Shown here one piece after another: positions 1 through 6,280 of a stretch of 7,312 nucleotides of DNA (position 1 is its first letter; each line of letters starts with the position of its first letter). This stretch comes from Pseudomonadota bacterium (GTDB lineage Bacteria > Pseudomonadota > Gammaproteobacteria > Xanthomonadales > Marinicellaceae). Under the pieces are notes generated by a model that had not been told where the DNA came from, made no database searches, and saw nothing but the letters and a program-made list of their open reading frames with translations. Both the position numbers and the translations under genes were made by a program. The DNA is taken from NCBI GenBank assembly GCA_008501575.1, contig QQUO01000132.1:1-7312 (forward strand), in the 5' to 3' direction.

Positions 1-134
1 TGGGGGTGCGATGGTGATTTGGTTAATAAGCGTTTGACCGTGCCTTCGGTGAGTTCACCACTGCGTTGGTGGTGTTTTTGTACGATACTCACTTCAGTAC
101 CGGGTTGGATGTCTTTTCTAAGTGGTTTTTGCAT
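1..134 (-). CDS. ywbE: YwbE family protein (DUF2196), C-terminus cut by window edge
   Basis: Small protein of the YwbE/DUF2196 family; the molecular function of this family is not established. The 44 visible residues show the family core: DIQPGTEVSIV near residues 8-18, QRSGELTEGTV near 23-33, and LLTKSPSHP near 36-44, matching the usual pattern 'I.PG..V.IV.K.DQR.G.LT.G.V..ILT.S..HP'. The remaining roughly 20 residues lie outside the window. The ATG at 134-132 is where family members of about 65 residues would start, but the only purine-rich site (AAGG) sits one base before it, too close to act as a ribosome binding site. The same frame stays open upstream to a TGA at 242-240, with codon use like the neighbours, so an N-terminal extension is possible (see the small frame at 259). 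It lies downstream of, and in the same direction as, the YfcH-like gene and is probably co-transcribed with it. Family assignment is fairly secure; the start is not. Confidence 0.75.
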   Translation of the reverse strand, partial: MQKPLRKDIQPGTEVSIVQKHHQRSGELTEGTVKRLLTKSPSHP

Positions 135-187
135 ACCTTGTATTGTATCAAAAATCACCAGGGAATGGTTTTTCGCGATTTGTTCAA

Positions 188-259
188 TCAGTATGGTGGC
201 CGTTTCATCGGCGCCTTGCAGTTGACCTTTGGGTAGTTGTCAAAAACAACAATATTCAT
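188..259 (-). CDS. 23-codon frame overlapping the YfcH stop; possible 5' part of a frameshifted ywbE gene
   Basis: An ATG at 259-257 overlaps the TGA of the epimerase gene (258-256) in an ATGA arrangement typical of translationally coupled gene pairs. The frame encodes a peptide beginning MNIVVFDNYPK and ends at TGA 190-188. The -1 frame, open from 239 downward, is the ywbE frame. Between 227 and 135 it encodes 31 residues (including GADETATILIEQIAKNHS and LVIFDTIQG) with codons like those of the neighbouring genes. Shifting back one base at the C CCA AAG site would give a continuous protein of 42 residues joined to the YwbE domain. I do not recognise the extra segment as a known domain. Alternatives are a chance short frame, a pseudogenised start or a one-base sequence error in the CCCAAAGG run. 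Confidence 0.35.
   Translation of the reverse strand: MNIVVFDNYPKVNCKAPMKRPPY
227..233 (-). other. candidate -1 slippery heptamer C CCA AAG
   Basis: On the minus strand, positions 233-227 read CCCAAAG. In the register set by the ATG at 259 this parses as C CCA AAG, which fits the X XXY YYZ rule for -1 ribosomal frameshifting. After slippage the next codon is GGT in the ywbE frame. The site lies inside the 50-base overlap between the 23-codon frame and the open ywbE frame. No clear upstream Shine-Dalgarno stimulator or strong downstream hairpin was seen, so function is unproven and an indel is a serious alternative. Confidence 0.3.
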
Positions 260-1155
260 CGCAGCGCGGCATCCAGTCCTTGTTCAATGGTCGGATAATT
301 AAAGCGAAAGCCGGCGTTTTGTAGCCGGTCGGGCAAAACATGGGCGTCGGCCAGTAACAGTTCATCGGCCAGGTCTTTAAAAACCAAGCGGGCCATTAAT
401 TCAGGCATGGGCAGAATAGCCGGACGATGGAGTTGCCTGGCTAAGGTTTTGGTGAAGGTTTTATTGGTGACGGCATGGGGTGCGGTGATATTGACCGGAC
501 CGGTTATGGGGTTTTGCAATAAATATTTAATGGTTCGACTAACATCAGCTAAACTGACCCAGGAATACATTTGCTCACCGGAGCCGATGCGACCACCCAA
601 GCCCAGTTTAAAGGGTAACAACATATTTTTTAATGCCCCGCCGGAGCGGTCTAACATTAAGCCAAAGCGCAGGTTTGTCACGCGGGTTTGTGGACTTTGT
701 AATTGTTGGGCGCTGGCTTCCCAGTGTTGTGATAAGTCAGCGACGAAATTATCACCGGCGGGACTGTGTTCATTCAGTTGTTCGCCGGGTCGATGCCCGT
801 AATAGCCGATGGCTGAGGCACACAGAAATAATTGTGGTTGTTGTGACTGACTTTGGATGCTGTTGACCAGCCAATTGGTACCATGAATTCGACTGTCAAA
901 AATGAGCTTTTTATAGGCATCGGTCCAGCGTTTATCGGCAATACCGGCACCGGCCAGATGGATTACGGCAAAGGGTGCTTTAACGTCATGTTCTTCTAAA
1001 GCTTGTTGGTAATTCCAGCTGGGCCGGTGCGGATCTGATTTGTCACGTTGCAACGCCACCGGCTGATAGTCTGCTGATAAATCAGCCAAGAGTAGTTGAC
1101 CCAGCATACCGGTGGCACCGGTGATAAAAATAACAGGTTTACTGGTATCAGACAT
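256..1155 (-). CDS. yfcH: YfcH/SDR39U1-type epimerase-like protein (TIGR01777 family)
   Basis: Cytoplasmic atypical short-chain dehydrogenase/reductase of the TIGR01777 group, annotated as NAD-dependent epimerase-like; the true substrate of the family is not known. The 299 residues match the usual length of about 300. The N-terminal Rossmann motif TGATGMLG is at residues 12-19, HLAGAGIADKRW at 66-77, SAIGYYG at 114-120, the conserved LRFGLML at 162-168 and the YSWVSLADV segment at 197-205. A C-terminal DUF1731-like region (about 248-297) has the typical LPDRLQNAGFRFNYPTIEQG pattern. The usual SDR YxxxK pair is absent after YYG, as is normal for this family. No good Shine-Dalgarno precedes the ATG. 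The gene follows the transporter gene by 61 bases in the same direction. A perfect TTGACA at 1212-1207 lies in that gap without a convincing -10 partner. Its stop overlaps the next ATG by 4 bases (ATGA). Confidence 0.9.
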   Translation of the reverse strand: MSDTSKPVIFITGATGMLGQLLLADLSADYQPVALQRDKSDPHRPSWNYQQALEEHDVKAPFAVIHLAGAGIADKRWTDAYKKLIFDSRIHGTNWLVNSIQSQSQQPQLFLCASAIGYYGHRPGEQLNEHSPAGDNFVADLSQHWEASAQQLQSPQTRVTNLRFGLMLDRSGGALKNMLLPFKLGLGGRIGSGEQMYSWVSLADVSRTIKYLLQNPITGPVNITAPHAVTNKTFTKTLARQLHRPAILPMPELMARLVFKDLADELLLADAHVLPDRLQNAGFRFNYPTIEQGLDAALR

Positions 1156-1216
1156 AAAAACACATTGATTAAAGATTTTATTTTAACAAATAATCGGTGC
1201 AGAAAATGTCAAACTC

Positions 1217-2101
1217 TTAACCGGCCATTTGTAATACCATTAATACGCCGGCCACACTGATAATGGCACCGGTTAATTTTCGGGTATTCATCTCTTCTTT
1301 TAATAACAACCAACCCAAGATAAAGATAAACACCGCCGCCGTTTCATTCAATATAGAAGCCACCGAGGCATCGGTGTATTTATAACCGGCCACCCACACC
1401 ATGGTGGACAAGTATTGGCCTAAAAATGCACCCATTAACAGCCACCATTTGCCCGGAGATTGCCAAACAGATAAGGGATTTAAACTGCGGTTTAATAAGG
1501 CATTAAAAATCAACATGGTGGCTAAGCCGCCAATAGTGCGAATAAAAATAATCCAGAAAAAAGGCAGTTCTGTGGTGATGGGTTTAACGATAACAATTCC
1601 CAAAGCGGTACAAAACACCGCCATGGCGGCGAACACAAAGCCAATAAAAGGGGGATGAACAATGGCCAGTGATTTTTTGCGTAAACTGATGACTGCGACC
1701 CCGACCATGACCAGAGCCATGCCAAAAATTTGCCAGCCGTTGAGGCGTTCGCTTAAATAAAAGAAAGATAAAAAAACCACGAATGGGCTGTACAGAGAAC
1801 CGGTGATACCGGTTAAACCTGCGCCGATTAATTGTAGTGCGCGCAGATAAAACATGTCGGCCAACATAATCCCAAAAAAACCACTGATCAATAGAATAAT
1901 CCAATCTTCACTGGTGAGTTCCGGTGGTATGAAACCATCGGTAAAATATAAGGTGGGAATCATCAGCAGGAAGGTGAGCACAATTTTAAAAAGATTCATG
2001 GCACTGACGCCGCTGTGTTCGCCGGCTTTACGGTAGCAGATGACCGCAATTGCCCATAACAAGGCACACAATAAGGACAGTATTTCACCCAAACCAAACA
2101 T
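1217..2101 (-). CDS. EamA/DMT superfamily transporter
   Basis: Inner-membrane permease of the drug/metabolite transporter superfamily, 294 residues, the normal size for a ten-helix EamA protein. The sequence is two related halves: helices begin with LGEILSLLCALLWAIAVICY (about residues 4-23). The first half ends near VMVGVAVISL (about 130-140), followed by the short basic linker RKKS, and the second half runs from about 152 to 290, ending with GAIISVAGVLMVLQ. The first half carries the motif GLTGITGSLYSPFVVFLSFFY and the second the corresponding SVASILNETAAVFIFILGW, the typical paired EamA positions. The substrate cannot be deduced; relatives export amino acids, metabolites or drugs. The ATG at 2101 is taken because it gives a complete first helix, although no clear Shine-Dalgarno precedes it. 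The gene is divergent from the amidohydrolase gene and is the first of the leftward cluster. Confidence 0.9.
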   Translation of the reverse strand: MFGLGEILSLLCALLWAIAVICYRKAGEHSGVSAMNLFKIVLTFLLMIPTLYFTDGFIPPELTSEDWIILLISGFFGIMLADMFYLRALQLIGAGLTGITGSLYSPFVVFLSFFYLSERLNGWQIFGMALVMVGVAVISLRKKSLAIVHPPFIGFVFAAMAVFCTALGIVIVKPITTELPFFWIIFIRTIGGLATMLIFNALLNRSLNPLSVWQSPGKWWLLMGAFLGQYLSTMVWVAGYKYTDASVASILNETAAVFIFILGWLLLKEEMNTRKLTGAIISVAGVLMVLQMAG

Positions 2102-2169
2102 ACAATTTCAAGTAATCAGAGATAAAGCCAAAAAGTCAGGATTGTAAGCGATTTTTTCTGTCAAACCTT

Positions 2170-2175
2170 TATAAT
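2170..2175 (+). promoter_or_regulatory. probable -10 box for the amidohydrolase gene
   Basis: A perfect TATAAT sits 34 bases before the ATG at 2210 in the divergent intergenic region. No good -35 element lies 16-18 bases upstream (weak matches only), so the promoter may be activator-dependent or the match may be chance. The opposite strand carries TTGACA at 2164-2159, followed by TACAAT at 2146-2141 with only 12 bases between them, a poor spacing for the transporter promoter. Confidence 0.4.
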
Positions 2176-2199
2176 TGTGCCATTCTTTAATAAAAAATT

Positions 2200-2203
2200 G
2201 AGG
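2200..2203 (+). promoter_or_regulatory. Shine-Dalgarno GAGG that fixes the amidohydrolase start at 2210
   Basis: GAGG ends six bases before the ATG at 2210. An in-frame GTG at 2177 would extend the protein by 11 residues, but it lies two bases after the candidate -10 box and would place charged residues before the signal peptide. The ATG at 2210 is therefore preferred. Confidence 0.7.
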
Positions 2204-2209
2204 TTAACC

Positions 2210-5200
2210 ATGTCTTCAAAACGTAAAAGCATTCTACAAGGACTTTCTTTGACCCTGTTGTTCTCAATGTCTGCCATGGTAACGGCTGATGAACCCGGGG
2301 ACAAGGATTCATGGGATGTCAATAATCCACCCGGAGAAAAAGTGATGGTGGATATTAACACCGAAACCGGTACCTGGATGAACCTCGATGTCAGCCCCGA
2401 TGGTCAAACCATTGTGTTTGATTTATTGGGCGATATTTATATCTTACCAATATCAGGGGGTGAGGCCAAAAACATCACCAACTCCATGGCCTGGGATATG
2501 CAGCCACGGTTTTCACCGAATGGTCAACAATTGGTGTTTACCTCCGATCAAGGCGGTGGTGATAATATCTGGATTATGAACACCGATGGCAGCGAGGCCC
2601 GCGCCGTGACCGATGAAAAATTCCGATTATTGAATTCGCCGGCCTGGTCACCGGATGGTGATTATATTGTCGCCCGTAAACATTTTACCGGGATGCGCTC
2701 TTTGGGTGCCGGCGAAATCTGGTTGTATCATAAATCCGGTGGTAAAGGCGTGCAATTAAACAAACGCCCCAATGAACAAAAGGATTTGGGCGAGCCCATT
2801 TATACGCCCGATGGTCAACATGTGTTATTTTCACGGGACTCTACACCCGGGCCGTTTTTTGAATACTCGAAAGATTCTAATAACCAAATTTATGAAATAT
2901 TTGCCATTGAGCTGGCCACCGGTGACATTAAACCGTGGGTATCAGGACCGGGTGGAGCGGTTAGACCGACACCCTCTCCGGATGGCGACTCACTGGCTTT
3001 TGTGCGTCGCATACGGGCCGATAGTGCCCTGTTTGTTCAGGACCGTACAAGTGGTGAATTAACGCCCATTTATACTGATTTAACACGTGATATGCAGGAA
3101 ACCTGGGCCATTCACGGGGTTTATCCGAATTTTGCCTGGCTGCCGAATGGTCAAGACATTGTGTTTTATGCCAAAGGTGGCATTCACCGCATAAATGTGG
3201 TTTCCAAAGAAGTCACTCAGATTCCTTTTAAAGTGGCGGATAAACGTGAAATTCGGCAAGCCATTACCGTAAGTAATGAAGTGGCACCAAATGAATTTAA
3301 TGCAAAAATGCTGCGTTGGTTACAAGTCAGACCTGATGGCAAACAAGCACTGTTTCAGGCTTTGGGTTATATTTACACAGTGAATTTGCCGAATGGACGT
3401 CCACAAAGGCTAACCAAACAAACCGAACATTTTGAGTTTTATCCACGCTACAGTGTGGATAGTAAGCACATCATATACAGTACCTGGCATGATAAAAAGT
3501 TAGGCTCAGTTCGATTAGCAAAACTCATTGGACGCAGCCAACAACTGACCAAACAGCCCGGTCATTTCATTAATCCGGTGCTGTCACCGGATGGAAAAAC
3601 CGCGGTCTTTGAAGCCATAAAAGGCGGGTATTTAACCAGCCCGCTGTATTCCCATGACACCGGAATTTTTAAAATTGATATTAAATCCGGAGAACAACGT
3701 AAACTGGCCGATGCCGGCAGTGAACCGTTTTTCACCGGCAACAACGACCGTGTCTATTTCACCGGTAGTGATAAGAAAGGTGAAGTTTTTACCAGTCAGT
3801 TGTATTCCACTGATTTAAGCGGTAATGACAAACACAAGCACTACCAAGGTGAATGGATCAGTCACTTTAAAGTGTCTCCGGATGAAAAATGGTTGGCCTT
3901 TATTCAGAATTTCCAGGTTTATGTCACGCCATTTGTGCGCAATGGTCAATACATTGCCACCGGTTCGGCTGCTAAAAATTTGCCGCTGCAGAAGTTTTCG
4001 ACCTATGCCGGTAAAAACCTCAGCTGGAGCCAGGATTCAAAAGTATTGAGTTGGGCCATGGGACCAAATCTCTACCAACAACCCTTATCGGCTGTGTTTG
4101 ATTTTCTCAATGAAGAAGCTGTTGAAGACAAACCTGAACCACAAAAAACCAGTATTGAATTCACCGCGCAAACGGACAAACCGACTGGCCTGGTGGCATT
4201 AAAAGGTGCCAAAATTATCACCATGGAACAGGTTGATGGTGAGCAACTGGTGATTGATGATGGTGTGATATTGATTAAAGACAACCGTATTCAAGCAGTC
4301 GGTGCCGAAATTGAGGTGCCGAAAGGTGCCCAAGTTATTGATGTCAGCGGTAAAACCATTATTCCAGGTCTTGTGGATGTCCATTGGCACGGCCCTTATG
4401 CCAATGATCAAATCATTCCCCAAGAAAACTGGAATGCCTATGCCTCATTGGCTTTTGGCGTGACCACCACCCATAATCCTTCGGCCAATACTGAAGCGAT
4501 TTTTGCCGCATCAGAAATGCAGCAAGCGGGATTAATCACCGCACCACGAACCTATTCGACGGGCACAATTCTCTATGGTGCCACTCATTACATCACCGCC
4601 AAAGTCAATAGCTTGGACGACGCCATGGGACATTTACAGCGCATGAAAGCTGCGGGAGCCTTTAGTGTCAAAAGTTATAATCAGCCACGCCGTGATCAAC
4701 GCCAGCAAATTTTGGAAGCGGCCCGCCAAACCGGTTTAATGGTCGTTCCTGAAGGTGGCTCTTTGTTTATGCACAATATGAGCATGATTGTCGATGGCCA
4801 CACCGGTATTGAGCATTCCATTCCGGTTGCAGCCATTTATGATGATGTCAAACAGCTGTGGGCAGGTTCTGATACCGCCTATGTGCCGACTTTAGGTGTT
4901 GGTTACGGCGGTATTTGGGGCGAACGCTATTGGTATGATAAAACCGATGTCTGGAAACACCCGATATTATCAAAATATGTTCCGGCCAATATCCTTGAAC
5001 CGGCTTCAGTGCGCCGCTCTAAAGCGCCGTTAGAAGACTATAATCACTTTAATAACGCCCGGGTTGTCACCGAATTACAGGATGAAGGTGTTGATGTTTT
5101 ATTAGGCGCCCATGGTCAGCGTGAAGGTCTGGCCGCCCATTGGGAAATGTGGATGTTTGGCCAAGGTGGTATGGAGCCTTTGGATATCATCAAAGCGGCC

Positions 5201-5422
5201 ACCATCGATGGTGCCAAGTACATTGGCATGGACAACGATTTAGGTTCATTGAAAGCCGGTAAACTGGCTGACTTAGTCATCTTAAACCAAGACCCCATGC
5301 AAAACATCGAAACCACTGATGATATCCATCAGGTGATGCTGAACGGTCGTTTATATGATGTGGACACCATGAATCAGGTTTACCCAAAAGAAAAACAACG
5401 TGGGGCTTTATATTTTGAATAA
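2210..5422 (+). CDS. exported amidohydrolase with N-terminal TolB/PD40 beta-propeller
   Basis: Predicted secreted or periplasmic protein of 1070 residues. A Sec signal peptide spans about residues 1-26: basic KRK, hydrophobic LSLTLLFSMSAM, probable cleavage after VTA before DEPG. Residues about 50-630 hold roughly a dozen propeller repeats of the PD40/TolB type (for example DVSPDGQTIVF, RFSPNGQQLVF, AWSPDGDYIVA, VLSPDGKTAVF, KVSPDEKWLAF), followed by an acidic linker (about 635-655). From about 660 there is an amidohydrolase superfamily domain: strand-1 metal motif HWH (H725, H727), candidate bridging lysine K821 in SVKSYNQ, H869 in GIEHS, and the C-terminal signature LGSLKAGKLADLVIL. The strand-5 position reads VVPEGG (P847, E848) where relatives have His, and the strand-8 position reads GAHGQ (H968) where most have GTD. 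Family members are annotated only as amidohydrolases; the substrate (peptide-like or cyclic amide) is unknown. It stands alone as a transcription unit between a divergent transporter gene and a repeat-bearing gap. Confidence 0.9.
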   Translation: MSSKRKSILQGLSLTLLFSMSAMVTADEPGDKDSWDVNNPPGEKVMVDINTETGTWMNLDVSPDGQTIVFDLLGDIYILPISGGEAKNITNSMAWDMQPRFSPNGQQLVFTSDQGGGDNIWIMNTDGSEARAVTDEKFRLLNSPAWSPDGDYIVARKHFTGMRSLGAGEIWLYHKSGGKGVQLNKRPNEQKDLGEPIYTPDGQHVLFSRDSTPGPFFEYSKDSNNQIYEIFAIELATGDIKPWVSGPGGAVRPTPSPDGDSLAFVRRIRADSALFVQDRTSGELTPIYTDLTRDMQETWAIHGVYPNFAWLPNGQDIVFYAKGGIHRINVVSKEVTQIPFKVADKREIRQAITVSNEVAPNEFNAKMLRWLQVRPDGKQALFQALGYIYTVNLPNGRPQRLTKQTEHFEFYPRYSVDSKHIIYSTWHDKKLGSVRLAKLIGRSQQLTKQPGHFINPVLSPDGKTAVFEAIKGGYLTSPLYSHDTGIFKIDIKSGEQRKLADAGSEPFFTGNNDRVYFTGSDKKGEVFTSQLYSTDLSGNDKHKHYQGEWISHFKVSPDEKWLAFIQNFQVYVTPFVRNGQYIATGSAAKNLPLQKFSTYAGKNLSWSQDSKVLSWAMGPNLYQQPLSAVFDFLNEEAVEDKPEPQKTSIEFTAQTDKPTGLVALKGAKIITMEQVDGEQLVIDDGVILIKDNRIQAVGAEIEVPKGAQVIDVSGKTIIPGLVDVHWHGPYANDQIIPQENWNAYASLAFGVTTTHNPSANTEAIFAASEMQQAGLITAPRTYSTGTILYGATHYITAKVNSLDDAMGHLQRMKAAGAFSVKSYNQPRRDQRQQILEAARQTGLMVVPEGGSLFMHNMSMIVDGHTGIEHSIPVAAIYDDVKQLWAGSDTAYVPTLGVGYGGIWGERYWYDKTDVWKHPILSKYVPANILEPASVRRSKAPLEDYNHFNNARVVTELQDEGVDVLLGAHGQREGLAAHWEMWMFGQGGMEPLDIIKAATIDGAKYIGMDNDLGSLKAGKLADLVILNQDPMQNIETTDDIHQVMLNGRLYDVDTMNQVYPKEKQRGALYFE

Positions 5423-5472
5423 ATAGAGTCAATTTTTATGCCATATACAGGTTTGCAGGATATAAAAAGATA

Positions 5473-5566
5473 ACCACAGAGGACACTGAGAATAAACAAA
5501 GAACGCAAAGAAAACATTTGATAATAGCTTTGCGTTCTTTGTGAGTAACTTTGTGAACTTTGTGGT
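5473..5566. repeat. 94-bp imperfect palindrome of CACAGAG/CTTTGTG type
   Basis: The outer ends are inverted copies: ACCACAGAG at 5473-5481 and CTTTGTGGT at 5558-5566 (8 of 9 paired). The core is a perfect 15-bp inverted repeat, ACAAAGAACGCAAAG at 5496-5510 and its complement at 5528-5542, around a 17-base AT-rich loop. Each side also contains short irregular repeats (CTTTGTG at 5537, 5549 and 5558). From memory, sequences of this wording (CACAGAGGACACAGAG...CTTTGCGTTCTTTGTG) are dispersed in many bacterial genomes as non-coding repeats, probably small non-autonomous elements; copy number here cannot be seen from one window. Confidence 0.7.
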
Positions 5567-5593
5567 AAAAATTAATGTTTGAAATTAAAGATA

Positions 5594-5630
5594 TGAGTAA
5601 ACACAGAGGACATTTCTATTTTGAGTAAAC
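5594..5630 (+). repeat. direct repeat TGAGTAAAC flanking a repeat fragment at the maiA start
   Basis: TGAGTAAAC occurs at 5594-5602 and again at 5622-5630, 28 bases apart. The stretch between begins with CACAGAGGACA (5602-5612), identical to 5475-5485 inside the upstream palindrome. The first copy is preceded by A, making ATG; the second by T, making the TTG start of maiA. The layout resembles a small insertion with target duplication, or a short tandem duplication, at the start codon. Confidence 0.5.
5605..5610 (+). promoter_or_regulatory. maiA: Shine-Dalgarno AGAGGA for maiA, within the repeat fragment
   Basis: AGAGGA ends ten bases before the TTG at 5621, a little long but usable. It belongs to the CACAGAGGACA fragment shared with the upstream palindrome. 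An ATG at 5593 opens only an 11-codon frame ending at TAA 5626-5628, which overlaps the maiA start, so it cannot be the gene's start. Confidence 0.45.
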
Positions 5631-6280
5631 TAACCTTATACAGCTACTGGCGCAGTACCGCGGCCTACCGCGTCAGAATTGCTTTAAATTTAAAGGGCTT
5701 AGGCTATGAAACTAAAGCAGTTCATCTGGTTAAAGACGGTGGTGAGCAGCATCAGGCCGGTTACCGTGAAGTCAATCCGCAGGGTTTGGTGCCGAGTTTG
5801 GTCACGAAGGAGGGACATGTCATTACCCAATCCATGGCGATACTTGAATACTTAGAAGAATGTCAGCCCGCGCCATCGATATTACCGGAAGATGCCATCA
5901 GAAGAGCGCAATGCCGGGCCGCTGCCCAAACCATTGTGTCTGATATTCATCCTTTGGATAATCTACGGGTTTTACAATACCTGAAAAAACAAGGCTGGCA
6001 ACAAGACCAGGTTGATACCTGGTATGCCCATTGGATTCATAAAGGTTTTAAGGCCTTAGAACAGCAAGCCAGTACCGGAAAAACTCAATTCATGCATGCG
6101 GAGTATCCCTGTTTTTCAGATATTTGTCTGGTGGCACAAATCTATAATGCCAATCGCTTTCAGGTGCCGCTGGATGATTACCCGCGATTGACTGAAATCT
6201 ATCAACACTGCATGGTATTGGATGAATTTATCAAGGCTTCACCGGAACAACAACCGGATGCACCTGAGGTTTTAGCTTAA
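5621..6280 (+). CDS. maiA: maleylacetoacetate isomerase / zeta-class glutathione S-transferase
   Basis: Cytoplasmic glutathione-dependent isomerase of the zeta GST class, which converts maleylacetoacetate to fumarylacetoacetate in tyrosine and homogentisate breakdown. The 219 residues are close to the usual 210-220. The thioredoxin-fold N-domain (about 1-84) carries the zeta signature RSTAAYRVRIALNLKGL at 11-27, where S12 aligns with the catalytic serine; the second residue is T rather than the common S. It also has VPSL at 57-60 (cis-proline P58) and QSMAILEYLEE at 70-80 for glutathione binding. The helical C-domain contains DICLVAQIYNANRF. The start is TTG at 5621: the N-terminal strand is needed and no in-frame ATG precedes it. 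No homogentisate dioxygenase or fumarylacetoacetase gene is visible in the window, so a role in tyrosine breakdown is inferred from family only. The FAD-protein gene follows with no gap. Confidence 0.88.
   Translation: MSKLTLYSYWRSTAAYRVRIALNLKGLGYETKAVHLVKDGGEQHQAGYREVNPQGLVPSLVTKEGHVITQSMAILEYLEECQPAPSILPEDAIRRAQCRAAAQTIVSDIHPLDNLRVLQYLKKQGWQQDQVDTWYAHWIHKGFKALEQQASTGKTQFMHAEYPCFSDICLVAQIYNANRFQVPLDDYPRLTEIYQHCMVLDEFIKASPEQQPDAPEVLA

Noticed and set aside
142..147. TACAAT on the minus strand as a -10 box for ywbE
   Set aside because: It would place transcription start about at the ATG of 134 and has no -35 partner; a leaderless start is possible but unsupported.
238..243. TTGACA on the minus strand as a promoter for ywbE
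   Set aside because: No -10-like hexamer lies 16-18 bases downstream; the match falls in a stretch that is probably coding.
407..802. Long plus-strand open frame opposite the YfcH-like gene
   Set aside because: It is the reverse of a well-conserved epimerase sequence, has no recognisable motif and no ribosome site; it is a shadow frame.
1180..1212. Promoter for the YfcH-like gene built on a perfect TTGACA at 1212-1207
   Set aside because: The best -10 match (TAAAAT at 1185-1180) is 21 bases away, too far; the hexamer at 17 bases is a poor match.
1584..1904. Minus-strand open frame of about 100 codons inside the transporter gene
   Set aside because: It overlaps the clear EamA frame in another register and its composition is unlike a real protein.
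5496..5542. 15-bp hairpin as a rho-independent terminator for the amidohydrolase gene
   Set aside because: The stem is not G+C rich, the loop is 17 bases and no T-run follows the right arm; the wider palindrome fits a dispersed repeat better.
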